Shown here: piece after piece, positions 36,110 through 45,703 of the stretch
Position numbering within the stretch: position 1 is the stretch's first letter
Layout of the letters: each line of letters starts with the position of its first letter
DNA from: Mycobacterium sp. E1214
Lineage (GTDB): Bacteria > Actinomycetota > Actinomycetes > Mycobacteriales > Mycobacteriaceae
Direction: 5' to 3'
Length of the DNA stretch: 64,000 bases
NCBI RefSeq assembly: GCF_001666755.1
Contig: NZ_LZJC01000123.1
Span: forward strand, 62,001 to 126,000
Notes under the pieces: generated by a model
Told to the model about the DNA's origin: nothing
The model's database searches: none
The model's input: the letters and a program-made list of their open reading frames with translations, nothing else
Program-made: the position numbers and the translations under genes

Positions 36110-36534
36110 GCACCCCACCGCCGGGACCGCCGCCGGGCTGGCGGCCCGAGGATTGGCCGCCGCCCGGTTATCCCTACCACGGGCAGCCCTATCCCGGGTG
36201 GCAGCCACCGCCGCCGCCCAAGCCCAGCGGCGGCGAAGTGTTCGGGGCCGCCTTCGCCGGGGTGGTGCTCTTCGGCGGGCTCAACGCGGTCGTCGGCCCC
36301 ATGGTGCTGTTCGGGCTGGCCAACCTGATCCCGCCGAAGTTCGCGTTCGCGGCCGGGGCGGCGCTGCTCGCGTTGATCGCCTTCGTCGGTGGGGGCGCGC
36401 TGGTGTTCGCCAACAAGAGTGTCTGGACGAGAGGGATCGGGATGGGACTGATGATCGGCTGGGCGCTCACCTCGATCCTCACCGTCGGCTTCTGCACCGG
36501 GCTCAACCCGACGCTGTATCACCTGACGCGATGA
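36106..36534 (+). CDS. Small proline-rich membrane protein in the Lgt/radical SAM operon
   Basis: 142 residues from GTG overlapping the Lgt-like stop (GTGA). The first 45 residues are Pro/Gly/Trp/Tyr-rich (PPGWRPEDWPPPGYPYHGQP). Three hydrophobic helices follow (about 46-70, 75-98 and 106-128). No known family recognised. The stop overlaps the radical SAM ATG (ATGA), so it is tightly co-translated and probably functions with the two flanking enzymes, perhaps as an adaptor at the membrane. Confidence 0.8.
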   Translation: MSTPPPGPPPGWRPEDWPPPGYPYHGQPYPGWQPPPPPKPSGGEVFGAAFAGVVLFGGLNAVVGPMVLFGLANLIPPKFAFAAGAALLALIAFVGGGALVFANKSVWTRGIGMGLMIGWALTSILTVGFCTGLNPTLYHLTR

Positions 36535-38081
36535 CGGGCATGGAGCTGCGCGGCGACCGGATCCACCGCTACGTCAACGCCTTCTGCCCGCGCTGCCACG
36601 ACGAGCGGCCGGACCGCCCGCTGGCGCAGGTGGCAAGGCTCAGCGGCTGGCTGAGCGTGCGCGACGACGGCCAGGTGTGGCTCGAACGCGGCTGCCCGAC
36701 ACACGGTTTGGTGCGAACGCTCTACGACGAGGACGCGCAGATCCTGTCCTACCTCGAGGAGTGGACCGCGCCGACCAAGCAGCACGTCCCGGACACGGCG
36801 GGCAACTTCGACCCGGTTCCCGCGGCGTACCTGCGTGGCCTGCCGCAGATGCAGACGCAGCACACCTGCATCCTGCTCGAGGACATCGCCGAGACCTGCA
36901 ACCTGCGTTGCCCCACCTGCTTCACCGATTCCTCGCCGAACCTGCGCAACGTCGTCGCGGTCGCCGACGTGCTCGCCAACGTCGATCAGCGGCTCGCCCG
37001 CGAGAACGGCCGGCTCGACGTGGTGATGCTCAGCGGCGGCGAACCCACGCTGCACCCGCACCTTGCGGAGCTGCTGGCCGAGCTCAGCGCGCGTCCCATC
37101 ACGCGAATCCTGATCAATAGCAACGGGATCCGCATCGCGCAGGACGACGAGCTGCTGGACCTGTTGACCCAGCATCGGGAGCGCGCCGAGGTCTACCTCC
37201 AGTACGACGGCCTGTCGCTGGGCGCCCACGAATACCACCGCGGTGGCGATCTGCGCCGCCTCAAGCAGGCCGCGCTGCGCCGGCTCTCCGAGCGGGAGAT
37301 CTTCACCACGCTCGTGATGACCGCGGCGTTGGGCGTCAACGACCACGAGATCGGCGACGTCGTCAAGCTCGGCCTGGCGACGCCTTACGTCGGCGGGGTA
37401 TGCATCCAGCCCCAATTCGGTTCCGGCCGAAGCGGTTTCATCGACCCGCGGCGCCGGCTCACCCACACGGGCGTGCTGAAAAGGCTGGGCCCGCAGACCG
37501 ATGGCCTGCTCACCTGGCGGGACCTGACCGCGCTGCCGTGTTCGCACCCGCACTGCTGCTCGGTCGGCTACGCGCTCCGCGACGACGCCGGCCGGTGGCG
37601 CTCGCTGGTCGCCCTGATGGGCCACGACAACCTGAAAGCCAAGCTGGGCCTGATCGCCAACCGGATCGCCGACCAGGACGTGCCGCGCGAACTGCGGCTG
37701 GCCGTCCGGGAATCGCTGCTCGGCCTGTTCTCGGAGCAGTCCTCGCTGTCCCACCCGCAGATGTCCGACGTGTGGCGGCTCATCTGTGAGAACTGCGACC
37801 TCGGAATGGCCACCCTGCTGACCGTCGCCTCCACGGCGCTGCCCGGGCGGCGCGGCCAGCTCAGGCGGTTGCTGGGCGAGCGCGTCGTTCGCCTCACGGT
37901 CAAACCGTTCATGGACATGTCGACGATGATCGAAGAGCGGCTCGCGCAGTGCTGCGTGCACGTCGGCACCCGGTCGGCGCAGGACCAGTGCGCCCCGTTC
38001 TGCGCGGTGCAGGCGTGGCCGCAGCTCGCCGGGCAACGGTTGTCGGTGGCCGCGCAGCGGATGTTGCCGGTGCTCGACTAG
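36531..38081 (+). CDS. Radical SAM enzyme of the tetraether synthase-like (Tes/MJ0619) type
   Basis: 516 residues from ATG at 36531 (a second ATG at 36540). N-terminal metal knuckle: CPRC at 19-22 and CPTHG at 55-59, the rubredoxin-like element of MJ0619 proteins. The radical SAM motif CNLRCPTC has Cys123, Cys127 and Cys130; SGGEPTLHP at 168-176 binds SAM. Further cysteine groups (LPCSHPHCC, ICENC, then CCVHVG with CAPFC near the end) suggest auxiliary Fe-S clusters. Archaeal Tes joins the tails of membrane lipids into biphytanyl chains. Activity here is unproven; another radical SAM C-C coupling or methylation is possible. Confidence 0.85.
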   Translation: MTGMELRGDRIHRYVNAFCPRCHDERPDRPLAQVARLSGWLSVRDDGQVWLERGCPTHGLVRTLYDEDAQILSYLEEWTAPTKQHVPDTAGNFDPVPAAYLRGLPQMQTQHTCILLEDIAETCNLRCPTCFTDSSPNLRNVVAVADVLANVDQRLARENGRLDVVMLSGGEPTLHPHLAELLAELSARPITRILINSNGIRIAQDDELLDLLTQHRERAEVYLQYDGLSLGAHEYHRGGDLRRLKQAALRRLSEREIFTTLVMTAALGVNDHEIGDVVKLGLATPYVGGVCIQPQFGSGRSGFIDPRRRLTHTGVLKRLGPQTDGLLTWRDLTALPCSHPHCCSVGYALRDDAGRWRSLVALMGHDNLKAKLGLIANRIADQDVPRELRLAVRESLLGLFSEQSSLSHPQMSDVWRLICENCDLGMATLLTVASTALPGRRGQLRRLLGERVVRLTVKPFMDMSTMIEERLAQCCVHVGTRSAQDQCAPFCAVQAWPQLAGQRLSVAAQRMLPVLD

Positions 38082-39118
38082 CCCGCCGGTTCCGGGCTGT
38101 GCGAAAACTCGGCGTCGGCGATCTCCTCGTCGCTCGGTAGCCGCAGCGAGACCAGCCCGGCGTACGCGTCCGGTTCGAGCTCGACCCGGTTGATGGTCAC
38201 GTGTACGGGCACCCAGTTCCCGTCCTGGCCGGGCATGCGCAGCACCCTGCTGATCGGGCCGTCGACGAATTGCGTTGTCATCTCGGCCACCGACTGCTCG
38301 TCGTCGGGGTGTACCCGGGGCTTGCCCGTCTTGTTGCCACGCCAGTCGTAGAACGTGCAGGGCTCGTCGAGCCACTTCAGCAGCGACCAGTTCTTGGGGT
38401 TCACCAGCGCCCGGTGCACGCCGGCCTGCGCCAGGCCGCTCAAAATTCGTTGCGCCAGATCGTCGGTCGACTCGACCGGGCCCTTCAGCTCCGACTGCCA
38501 GTTCATGGCCCGCGCCACCAGGTGGTCGCGCCCGTCGGGGCCGGCCTCCAGCCCGGTGCGCGCGACGAACCCGACCCGCAAGGGCCGCCCCTGCCAGTCG
38601 GCCACGTCCCAGGTGCTGCACAGGGTTTGGTCGGGCTCGGCCTTGACGGCCATCGCCAGCACCTTGGTCTCGTTCGGGTTGAGCTTGCGCGACGGGAGGT
38701 CTTCGGCGAACGCCCGGCCGTAGGTGACATCGACCTCGGGGTTCTTGCCGCTGTTGAGCAGCGACTCGCGGGTGTCGGTGGCCACGCCCATGGTCAGGTC
38801 CCACTTCAGCGGCCCGGGAATCGGGCGTTCGGGGGGTTCGGCGTCGGCGGGTCCCATCCACACGTGCACGCCGTGGACGAAGCCGTCGGACATCACGACC
38901 GGCTCGGTGCGGATGACGCGGTCGCGCTTCGGGGTGATGCTGGTCATGGTCTGGCCCGTCTGGACCGTCTCGGCGATCGCGGTCCGGACGGCGGAGAGGT
39001 AGGGGCTGCGGCGCAGGAAGGTCTTGATCGGCACCAGGTTCTTCAGCTGACGCCCCTGCGCCACGACGGTGGGATCACCACCCAATGTCTCCACGAGCAA
39101 CCAGTCGTGGGCGGCCAT
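38078..39118 (-). CDS. Conserved mycobacterial protein, Rv3651-like
   Basis: 346 residues from ATG at 39116-39118, close to the length of M. tuberculosis Rv3651. No signal peptide or membrane helix. The region AEMTTQFVDGPISRVLRMPG with FYDWRGNKTGKPRVHPDDE has PAS/PAS-fold-like spacing, and a second similar module may lie earlier (SDGFVHGVHVWMGPAD). Function unknown. The stop overlaps the convergent radical SAM stop (CTAG). The PE genes that flank Rv3651 in M. tuberculosis are absent here. Confidence 0.8.
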   Translation of the reverse strand: MAAHDWLLVETLGGDPTVVAQGRQLKNLVPIKTFLRRSPYLSAVRTAIAETVQTGQTMTSITPKRDRVIRTEPVVMSDGFVHGVHVWMGPADAEPPERPIPGPLKWDLTMGVATDTRESLLNSGKNPEVDVTYGRAFAEDLPSRKLNPNETKVLAMAVKAEPDQTLCSTWDVADWQGRPLRVGFVARTGLEAGPDGRDHLVARAMNWQSELKGPVESTDDLAQRILSGLAQAGVHRALVNPKNWSLLKWLDEPCTFYDWRGNKTGKPRVHPDDEQSVAEMTTQFVDGPISRVLRMPGQDGNWVPVHVTINRVELEPDAYAGLVSLRLPSDEEIADAEFSHSPEPAG

Positions 39119-39173
39119 GGGCGCGATTTTACGGTGCCGCGGCCGATCCGTGGCAATGACGGCCCGGTCGGTC

Positions 39174-41492
39174 TCAACGCAGTTCGGCAAGCACCAGCTG
39201 CAGCACCTGAACCGCACCCGCCTTGTCGAGCGGGTCGTTGCCGTTGCCGCACTTGGGCGATTGCACGCAGGACGGGCAGCCGCGCGGGCATTCGCAGGCC
39301 TCGATGGCCGCCGCCGTCGCGGCCAGCCAGGTGCGGGCGCGGCGAAAGCCCCGCTCGGCGAAGCCCGCCCCGCCCGGGTGGCCGTCGTAGACGAAGACGC
39401 TGGGCAGCCCGCCGTCGGGCCCGATCGCGGTGGACAGGCCGCTGATGTCGCCGCGGTCGCAACTGGCGACCAGCGGCAGCAGCCCGATGGCAGCGTGCTC
39501 GGCGGCGTGCAGCGAGCCCGGGATCCGCGGGGCGTCAATGCCCTTGTGCAGCAACGCCTCCTCGGTGATGGTGTACATCACCGCGGTGGTGGTCAGCGTG
39601 TGCTCTGGCATGTCGAGCTCGACGAAGTCGATCACCTCGCCCGACAGCCGCCGGCGCAGGTAACCCACCACCCGGTGGGTGACCCGCACGGGCACCAGCC
39701 CCAAGGTGACGGGCCCGTATTCGGTGCGCTCGCCGGCGCCCAGGACGCTGATGTCGGTGATCTCCCGCGCGAACGTCGCGTAACCCGGGTCGTCGGCGCG
39801 CACGAACGCGATGCCCTCGTCGAGGTCCAGGGAGTCGACGACGTAACTCTCGCCCTGGTGCAGGTAGACCGCGCCGGGGTGCACCGACAGCTGCGCCTGC
39901 CCGGCGCCGGCGCTGCCCAGCAGCCGCCCGGTGTCCGCCTCCACGATGACGACCTGCCCGCCCGCCGAGCCCCGGATGTCCACGGCCGCATGCGGTTTTA
40001 GGCCGGGCGCGGGAAAGTACCTGCCGCCGCGGCGCCGCAGCAGGCCGTCCTCGACGAGCTCGGCCACCACGCCCGCGGCGCCGAAATCGCACACCTCGGC
40101 CTCCTCCAGCGGCAATTCGGTTGCGGCGCACAGCAAATGAGGCCCCAGGATGTAGGGGTTGGTGGGGTCGATCACCACCCGCTCCACCGGCTTGTCCAGC
40201 AGCGCGGCGGGGTGGTGAACCAGGTAGGTGTCCAGGGGGTCGTCGCGGGCGATCAGCACCACCAGGGCGCCCTGCCCGCGGCGCCCCGAGCGGCCGGCCT
40301 GTTGCCAGAACGATGCGACGGTGCCGGGGAAGCCGGCCAGCACCACGGCGTCCAGCCCGGCGATGTCCACCCCCAACTCCAGCGCGTTGGTGGTGGCCAA
40401 CCCGCGCAGCCGGCCCTCGGCGAGGCCGCGTTCCAGCGCGGTGCGGTCCTCGGCGAGGTAGCCGGCCCGGTACGAGGCGACCTGCTGTGCCAGCTGCGGG
40501 GCGGTGTCGCCCAGGCGGGCCTGCGCCCCGAGGGCCGTCAGCTCCGCGGCCCGGCGCGATCGGACGAACGTCAGCGTCTGCGCGCCCTCGGCCACCAGGT
40601 CCGCCATCACCCGCGCGGCCTCGGCGCCCGCGGAGCGGCGCACCGGCGCCCCGTTCTCACCCGTCAGGTCCGCCAGCAACGCGGGTTCCCACAACGCCAC
40701 GGTCCGCGCCCCCTGCGGCGAACCGTCCGCGGACACCTCCTCGACGGGCGAGCCGATCAGCTCGGCGGCCGTCGCGCCCGGCGAATCGGTTGTGGCGCTG
40801 GCGAAGACGACCGTCGGGGCGCTGGAGTAGCGGGCGCACAACCGCAACAGCCGGCGCAGCACCATCGCCACGTTAGATCCGAAAACCCCACGGTAGTAAT
40901 GGCATTCGTCGACCACGATGAAGCGGAGGCTGCGCAGCAGGACGGCCCAGCGGGTGTGGTTGCGCAGGATCGACAGGTGGATCATGTCGGGATTGGAGAA
41001 CAGCCAGCGGGAGCGTTCCCGCGCGAACCGGCGCACCTCGGGCGCGCTGTCACCGTCGTAGGCGGTGGGCGCCACCGCGAAACCGGGGTCACGCAGCCGC
41101 GGGATGGCGGTGGTCAGCGCGTGCGCCGCGCGTAACTGGTCGTGACCCAGCGCCTTCGTCGGCGACAAATACAGCACGCGGGCGCGCGGATCCGTGGTCA
41201 GCGCGTTCAGCACGGGCAGTTGGTAGGCCAGGGATTTGCCCGACGCGGTACCGGTGCTCACCACGACGTGCCTGCCGGCCCAGGCCAGCTCGGCCGCCTC
41301 GGCCTGATGCGACCACGGCGCGGCGATGCCGCGCTGCGCCAAGGCGCCGATCACCTCGGGATCCAGCCACTGCGGCCAACCGTGCGGTTGGCCGCCCCGC
41401 GGGGGCAGCTCAGCGACATGACGCAGGGGCTGCTCGCCCGACGCGGTTCCCGCGAGCGCGACGGCGAGCAGCTCGCTGCCGAAACCCGCCAC
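39174..41492 (-). CDS. DEAD/DEAH-box helicase with DUF1998, MrfA-like (Rv3649)
   Basis: 772 residues from GTG at 41490-41492, matching the ortholog length; ATG at 41511-41513 is the alternative. Motif [14 protein letters not shown], motif [12 protein letters not shown], motif III SATTDSP and motif [13 protein letters not shown]. The C-terminal DUF1998 ends with a four-Cys zinc motif ([15 protein letters not shown]). Related to MrfA, the 3'-5' DNA helicase of the mitomycin repair pathway, and to eukaryotic Hrq1. DNA repair role inferred. Divergent from cspA. Confidence 0.9.
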   Translation of the reverse strand: MAGFGSELLAVALAGTASGEQPLRHVAELPPRGGQPHGWPQWLDPEVIGALAQRGIAAPWSHQAEAAELAWAGRHVVVSTGTASGKSLAYQLPVLNALTTDPRARVLYLSPTKALGHDQLRAAHALTTAIPRLRDPGFAVAPTAYDGDSAPEVRRFARERSRWLFSNPDMIHLSILRNHTRWAVLLRSLRFIVVDECHYYRGVFGSNVAMVLRRLLRLCARYSSAPTVVFASATTDSPGATAAELIGSPVEEVSADGSPQGARTVALWEPALLADLTGENGAPVRRSAGAEAARVMADLVAEGAQTLTFVRSRRAAELTALGAQARLGDTAPQLAQQVASYRAGYLAEDRTALERGLAEGRLRGLATTNALELGVDIAGLDAVVLAGFPGTVASFWQQAGRSGRRGQGALVVLIARDDPLDTYLVHHPAALLDKPVERVVIDPTNPYILGPHLLCAATELPLEEAEVCDFGAAGVVAELVEDGLLRRRGGRYFPAPGLKPHAAVDIRGSAGGQVVIVEADTGRLLGSAGAGQAQLSVHPGAVYLHQGESYVVDSLDLDEGIAFVRADDPGYATFAREITDISVLGAGERTEYGPVTLGLVPVRVTHRVVGYLRRRLSGEVIDFVELDMPEHTLTTTAVMYTITEEALLHKGIDAPRIPGSLHAAEHAAIGLLPLVASCDRGDISGLSTAIGPDGGLPSVFVYDGHPGGAGFAERGFRRARTWLAATAAAIEACECPRGCPSCVQSPKCGNGNDPLDKAGAVQVLQLVLAELR

Positions 41493-41740
41493 CTCACACC
41501 CTTTCGAATCCATACGCGGCGCAAGTCTGTCGCCGACGCCGCGAACGTGGTTGGATGATTGCGGTCGCAGCTTCTGTGTTCGTGTCAAACTTTCGCAGGA
41601 TCTTGTGTTGCGGCCGCGGTTCCTGCGAGGTTAATCGGTCGGGTGAAGTTCCGGCGACTCAGCGAGGTATGGCGGTCGTACCAGGCCCGGGGCATCGAAA
41701 AGCGATGCCCCGCACCCAGAAGAGAAGGAAAGATCGAGAG

Positions 41741-41944
41741 ATGCCACAGGGAACTGTGAAGTGGTTCAACGCGGAGAAGGGCTTCGGGTTCATTGCCCCC
41801 GAAGACGGTTCCGCGGATGTTTTTGTCCACTACACGGAGATCCAGGGTTCGGGTTTCCGCACCCTTGAGGAAAACCAAAAGGTCGAGTTCGAGATCGGCC
41901 ACAGCCCTAAGGGCCCCCAGGCCACCGGAGTCCGCTCCGTCTGA
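41741..41944 (+). CDS. cspA: Cold-shock protein CspA
   Basis: 67 residues with RNP1 KGFGFI and RNP2 VFVHYT in a single OB-fold cold-shock domain. AAGGAA precedes the ATG. The divergent 248-base spacer suggests a long 5' leader, a usual site for post-transcriptional control of csp genes. An RNA/ssDNA chaperone. Ortholog of Rv3648c. A strong terminator follows. Confidence 0.97.
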   Translation: MPQGTVKWFNAEKGFGFIAPEDGSADVFVHYTEIQGSGFRTLEENQKVEFEIGHSPKGPQATGVRSV

Positions 41945-41970
41945 GACGACGAAGCTAGAACTCCACGAGC

Positions 41971-42014
41971 AACCCCCCGAGCTGTCCCGCACGAGCGGGA
42001 CCCGGGGGGTTTTC
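41971..42014 (+). terminator. Rho-independent terminator of cspA
   Basis: AACCCCCCG pairs with CGGGGGGTT around an inner GTCCCGC/GCGGGAC stem, followed by TTTTC. One of the few classic T-tailed terminators in the window. Confidence 0.9.
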
Positions 42015-42093
42015 GTTTGGCACCCCGATCGCCCCCGCCGCCGCGCCGGTCGCCTCGAGACGGGGGCCGGGCCGAGGGCCTACTGTCGGGGGC

Positions 42094-42675
42094 GTGAGCC
42101 AGCTGTCCTTCTTTACGGCGGAGTCGGTGCCCCCCGCGGTCGCCGACCTCTCCGGGGTACTGGCGGCCTCCGGGCAGATCGTGACGGCGGGCGCCGCCGG
42201 CGCCCGGCTCTCCGTCGTGGTGGAGGCCTCCTGGCGGGCCGCGGCGCTGGCCGAGATGATCCGGGAGGCGGGACTGGTGGCCGAGCTCGGGCGCACCGAC
42301 GAGGACACGCCGTTGGTGCGGACCGCGGTGGACCGGTCCCTGGTGACCCTCGCCGCGGAGTGGACCCGCGGCGCGGTCAAAACGGTGCCGCCGCGCTGGC
42401 TGCCGGGCCCGCGGGAGCTGCGGGCGTGGACGCTGGCCGCCGGCAACCCGGAGGGCGAGCATTACCTGCTGGCCCTGGACCCGCACGCGCCGGACACGCA
42501 CTCTCCGCTGGCGTCGGCTCTCATGCGCGTCGGAATCGCACCCACCCTCATCGGCACCCGCGGCGGCCGGCCCGCGCTGCGGATCAGCGGCCGTCGCAGG
42601 CTATCGCGGCTGGTAGAGAACGTGGGCGAGCCGCCGGCGGACCCCGATGCATCGTCGCGCTGGCCGCGGGTATGA
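42094..42675 (+). CDS. Conserved mycobacterial protein (Rv3647c-like)
   Basis: 193 residues from GTG at 42094, one longer than the M. tuberculosis ortholog as I recall it. No signal or membrane helix. Segments LSFFTAESVPPAVADLSGVL and LSVVVEASWRAAALAEMIREAGL are conserved in actinobacteria. The C-terminus RISGRRRLSRLVENVGEPP is basic. The position just upstream of topA is conserved. Function unknown. Confidence 0.82.
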   Translation: MSQLSFFTAESVPPAVADLSGVLAASGQIVTAGAAGARLSVVVEASWRAAALAEMIREAGLVAELGRTDEDTPLVRTAVDRSLVTLAAEWTRGAVKTVPPRWLPGPRELRAWTLAAGNPEGEHYLLALDPHAPDTHSPLASALMRVGIAPTLIGTRGGRPALRISGRRRLSRLVENVGEPPADPDASSRWPRV

Positions 42676-42868
42676 CCGCCTGGTAGGGCTGGACGTCGCG
42701 TCCGTCGGTTTGCGCGGGCCCGCCCGAGGGTGCGAAATTGTCAGGTGCCCGAGCGCGAAGGAACGGTAACGTCGGGGAATTTCCGCGGAATTTTCGACGC
42801 GAGCCTGTCATTCTTCCTGCAGGGCGGCCTTCAAGGGGCCGGGAATAAGAGATGGAGCGTAACCGTAG

Positions 42869-45697
42869 TTGGCTGACCCGAAGCTGACGGACCGCGAGAG
42901 CGGCCGAAATGGGAGCCGTAGGCGACTCGTCATTGTCGAGTCGCCGACCAAGGCGCGGAAGTTGGCCACCTATCTCGGCCCCACCTACATCGTCGAATCC
43001 TCGCGCGGCCACATTCGCGACCTGCCCCGCGCCGCCGCCGACGTCCCCGCGAAATACAAGTCGGAGCCCTGGGCGCGGCTCGGCGTGAACGTCGACCACG
43101 ACTTCGAACCGCTCTACATCATCAGCCCGGAGAAGAAGAGCACCGTCACCGAACTCAAGGGCCTGCTCAAGGGCGTCGACGAGCTCTACCTGGCCACGGA
43201 CGGTGACCGCGAGGGCGAGGCCATCGCCTGGCACCTGCTGGAGACCCTCAAGCCGAACGTCCCGGTCAAACGGATGGTGTTCCACGAGATCACCGAGCCG
43301 GCCATCCTGGAGGCCGCGGAGAACCCCCGCGACCTCGACATCGACCTGGTCGACGCGCAGGAGACCCGCCGCATCCTGGACCGCCTGTACGGCTACGAGG
43401 TCAGCCCCGTGCTGTGGAAGAAGGTGGCGCCCAAGCTGTCCGCGGGCCGGGTCCAGTCGGTGGCCACCCGGATCATCGTGCAGCGCGAGCGCGACCGGAT
43501 GGCGTTCCGCAGCGCGTCGTACTGGGACATCGTCGCGCAGCTCGACGCCAGCGTCTCCGACCCGCAGGCCTCCCCGCCCACCTTCGCCGCCCGGCTGACC
43601 TCCGTCGACGGACTGCGGGTGGCGACGGGCCGCGACTTCGACTCGCTGGGGCACCTGCGCAAGGCCAACGAGGTCATCATCCTCGACGAGGCGAGCGCGA
43701 CGGAGCTGGCCGGCGGCCTGCGCGGCGCCCAGCTCTCGGTCGCCTCCGTGGAAGAGAAGCCCTACACCCGGCGGCCCTACGCCCCGTTCATGACGTCGAC
43801 GTTGCAGCAGGAGGCGGGGCGCAAGCTGCGGTTCTCCTCCGAGCGCACCATGAGCATCGCGCAGCGGCTCTACGAGAACGGCTACATCACTTATATGCGT
43901 ACCGACTCCACGACGCTGTCGGAGTCGGCGATCAACGCCGCGCGCACGCAGGCCCGCCAGCTTTACGGCGCCGAGTACGTCGCCGCCGCGCCGCGCCAGT
44001 ACACCCGCAAGGTGAAGAACGCGCAGGAGGCGCACGAGGCGATCCGCCCCGCCGGCGAGGCGTTCGCGACGCCGGACGCGGTGCGCCGCGAGCTCGACGG
44101 CGACGAATTCCGGCTCTACGAGCTCATCTGGCAACGCACCGTGGCCTCCCAGATGGCCGACGCGCGCGGCACCACGCTGAGCCTGCGGATCAGCGGCCAG
44201 TCAACGGCGGCCGGGACCCGAAGAGAAGTCGTGTTCTCGGCCAGCGGGCGCACCATCACCTTCCCGGGCTTCCTCAAGGCCTACGTCGAGACCGTCGACG
44301 AGCTCGCCGGCGGTGAGGCCGACGACGCCGAGAGCCGGCTGCCGCAGCTGACCCAGGGCCAGCGGCTTGACGCCCTGGAACTCACCCCCGACGGCCACGC
44401 CACCAATCCGCCGGCACGGTACACCGAGGCGTCGCTGGTCAAGGCGCTCGAGGAGCTGGGCATCGGTCGGCCGTCGACCTACTCGTCGATCATCAAGACC
44501 ATCCAGGACCGCGGCTACGTGCACAAGAAGGGCAGCGCGCTGGTGCCCTCGTGGGTCGCGTTCGCCGTCACCGGGCTGCTCGAGCAGCACTTCGGCCGGC
44601 TCGTCGACTACGACTTCACCGCCGCGATGGAGGACGAGCTGGACGCGATCGCGTCCGGCCAGGAGCGCCGCACCGACTGGCTCAACCGCTTCTACTTCGG
44701 CGGCGACCACGGGGTGGCCGACTCGGTGGCCCGTTCCGGGGGTCTCAAGAAGCTCGTCGGCGTCAACCTCGAAGGCATCGACGCCCGGGAAGTCAACTCC
44801 ATCAGGCTTTTCGACGACGAGCAGGGCCGGCCGGTGTACGTGCGCGTCGGCAAGAACGGTCCGTACCTGGAGCGGATGGTGACCGGCGACCCCGATGATC
44901 CCAGCGGCGAACTGAAACCGCAGCGGGCCAACCTCAACGACTCGCTGACCCCCGACGAGCTCACCCTGGAGGTGGCCGAGCAGCTGTTCGCGACGCCGCA
45001 GGAGGGCCGCGTGCTGGGGGTGGACCCGGCGACGGGCCACGAGATCGTCGCCAAGGACGGCCGCTACGGCCCGTACGTGAGCGAGGTCCTGCCGGAGCCG
45101 CCCGACGACGACAGCGGGGCGCCGGCAAAGAAGGGCAAGAAGCCCACCGGCCCCAAGCCGCGCACCGGTTCGCTGCTGCGCAGCATGGACCTGCAGACCA
45201 TCACGCTCGAGGACGCGCTGCGGCTGCTGTCGTTGCCGCGGGTCGTCGGGGTGGACCCGGCCACCGGCGAGGAGATCACCGCGCAGAACGGCCGGTATGG
45301 CCCATACCTGAAGCGCGGCACCGATTCTCGCTCCCTGGCGACCGAGGAGCAAATGTTCGACATCACCCTCGACGAGGCGCTGAAGATCTACGCCGAACCC
45401 AAACGCCGCGGCAGGCAGGCGGCCGCCGCGCCGCCGCTGCGCGAGCTGGGCGCCGACCCGGTGTCGGGCAAGCCGATGGTGATCAAGGACGGCCGCTTCG
45501 GCCCCTACGTCACCGACGGCGAGACGAACGCCAGCCTGCGCAAGGGCGACGACGTGGCTTCGGTGACCGCCGAGCTGGCCGCCGAGCTGCTGGCCGACCG
45601 GCGGGCCCGCGGGCCGGTCAAGCGGCCCGCCAAGAAGGCCACCCGCAAGGCCCCGGCCAAGAAGGCCGCCGCCAAGAAGGCCGCCAAGCGCGGCTGA
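42869..45697 (+). CDS. topA: DNA topoisomerase I
   Basis: 942 residues from TTG at 42869. Toprim domain: RRLVIVESPTKARK and DGDREGEAIAW. The catalytic tyrosine lies in YMRTDSTTL. Instead of zinc fingers the C-terminal half carries several repeated topo-C modules (VVGVDPATGEEITAQNGRYG, GKPMVIKDGRFGPYV) and a Lys/Ala-rich tail, as in other mycobacterial TopA. It relaxes negative supercoils and is the only type IA topoisomerase in most mycobacteria. Ortholog of Rv3646c. Confidence 0.97.
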   Translation: MADPKLTDRESGRNGSRRRLVIVESPTKARKLATYLGPTYIVESSRGHIRDLPRAAADVPAKYKSEPWARLGVNVDHDFEPLYIISPEKKSTVTELKGLLKGVDELYLATDGDREGEAIAWHLLETLKPNVPVKRMVFHEITEPAILEAAENPRDLDIDLVDAQETRRILDRLYGYEVSPVLWKKVAPKLSAGRVQSVATRIIVQRERDRMAFRSASYWDIVAQLDASVSDPQASPPTFAARLTSVDGLRVATGRDFDSLGHLRKANEVIILDEASATELAGGLRGAQLSVASVEEKPYTRRPYAPFMTSTLQQEAGRKLRFSSERTMSIAQRLYENGYITYMRTDSTTLSESAINAARTQARQLYGAEYVAAAPRQYTRKVKNAQEAHEAIRPAGEAFATPDAVRRELDGDEFRLYELIWQRTVASQMADARGTTLSLRISGQSTAAGTRREVVFSASGRTITFPGFLKAYVETVDELAGGEADDAESRLPQLTQGQRLDALELTPDGHATNPPARYTEASLVKALEELGIGRPSTYSSIIKTIQDRGYVHKKGSALVPSWVAFAVTGLLEQHFGRLVDYDFTAAMEDELDAIASGQERRTDWLNRFYFGGDHGVADSVARSGGLKKLVGVNLEGIDAREVNSIRLFDDEQGRPVYVRVGKNGPYLERMVTGDPDDPSGELKPQRANLNDSLTPDELTLEVAEQLFATPQEGRVLGVDPATGHEIVAKDGRYGPYVSEVLPEPPDDDSGAPAKKGKKPTGPKPRTGSLLRSMDLQTITLEDALRLLSLPRVVGVDPATGEEITAQNGRYGPYLKRGTDSRSLATEEQMFDITLDEALKIYAEPKRRGRQAAAAPPLRELGADPVSGKPMVIKDGRFGPYVTDGETNASLRKGDDVASVTAELAAELLADRRARGPVKRPAKKATRKAPAKKAAAKKAAKRG

Positions 45698-45703
45698 CGA
45701 CGG

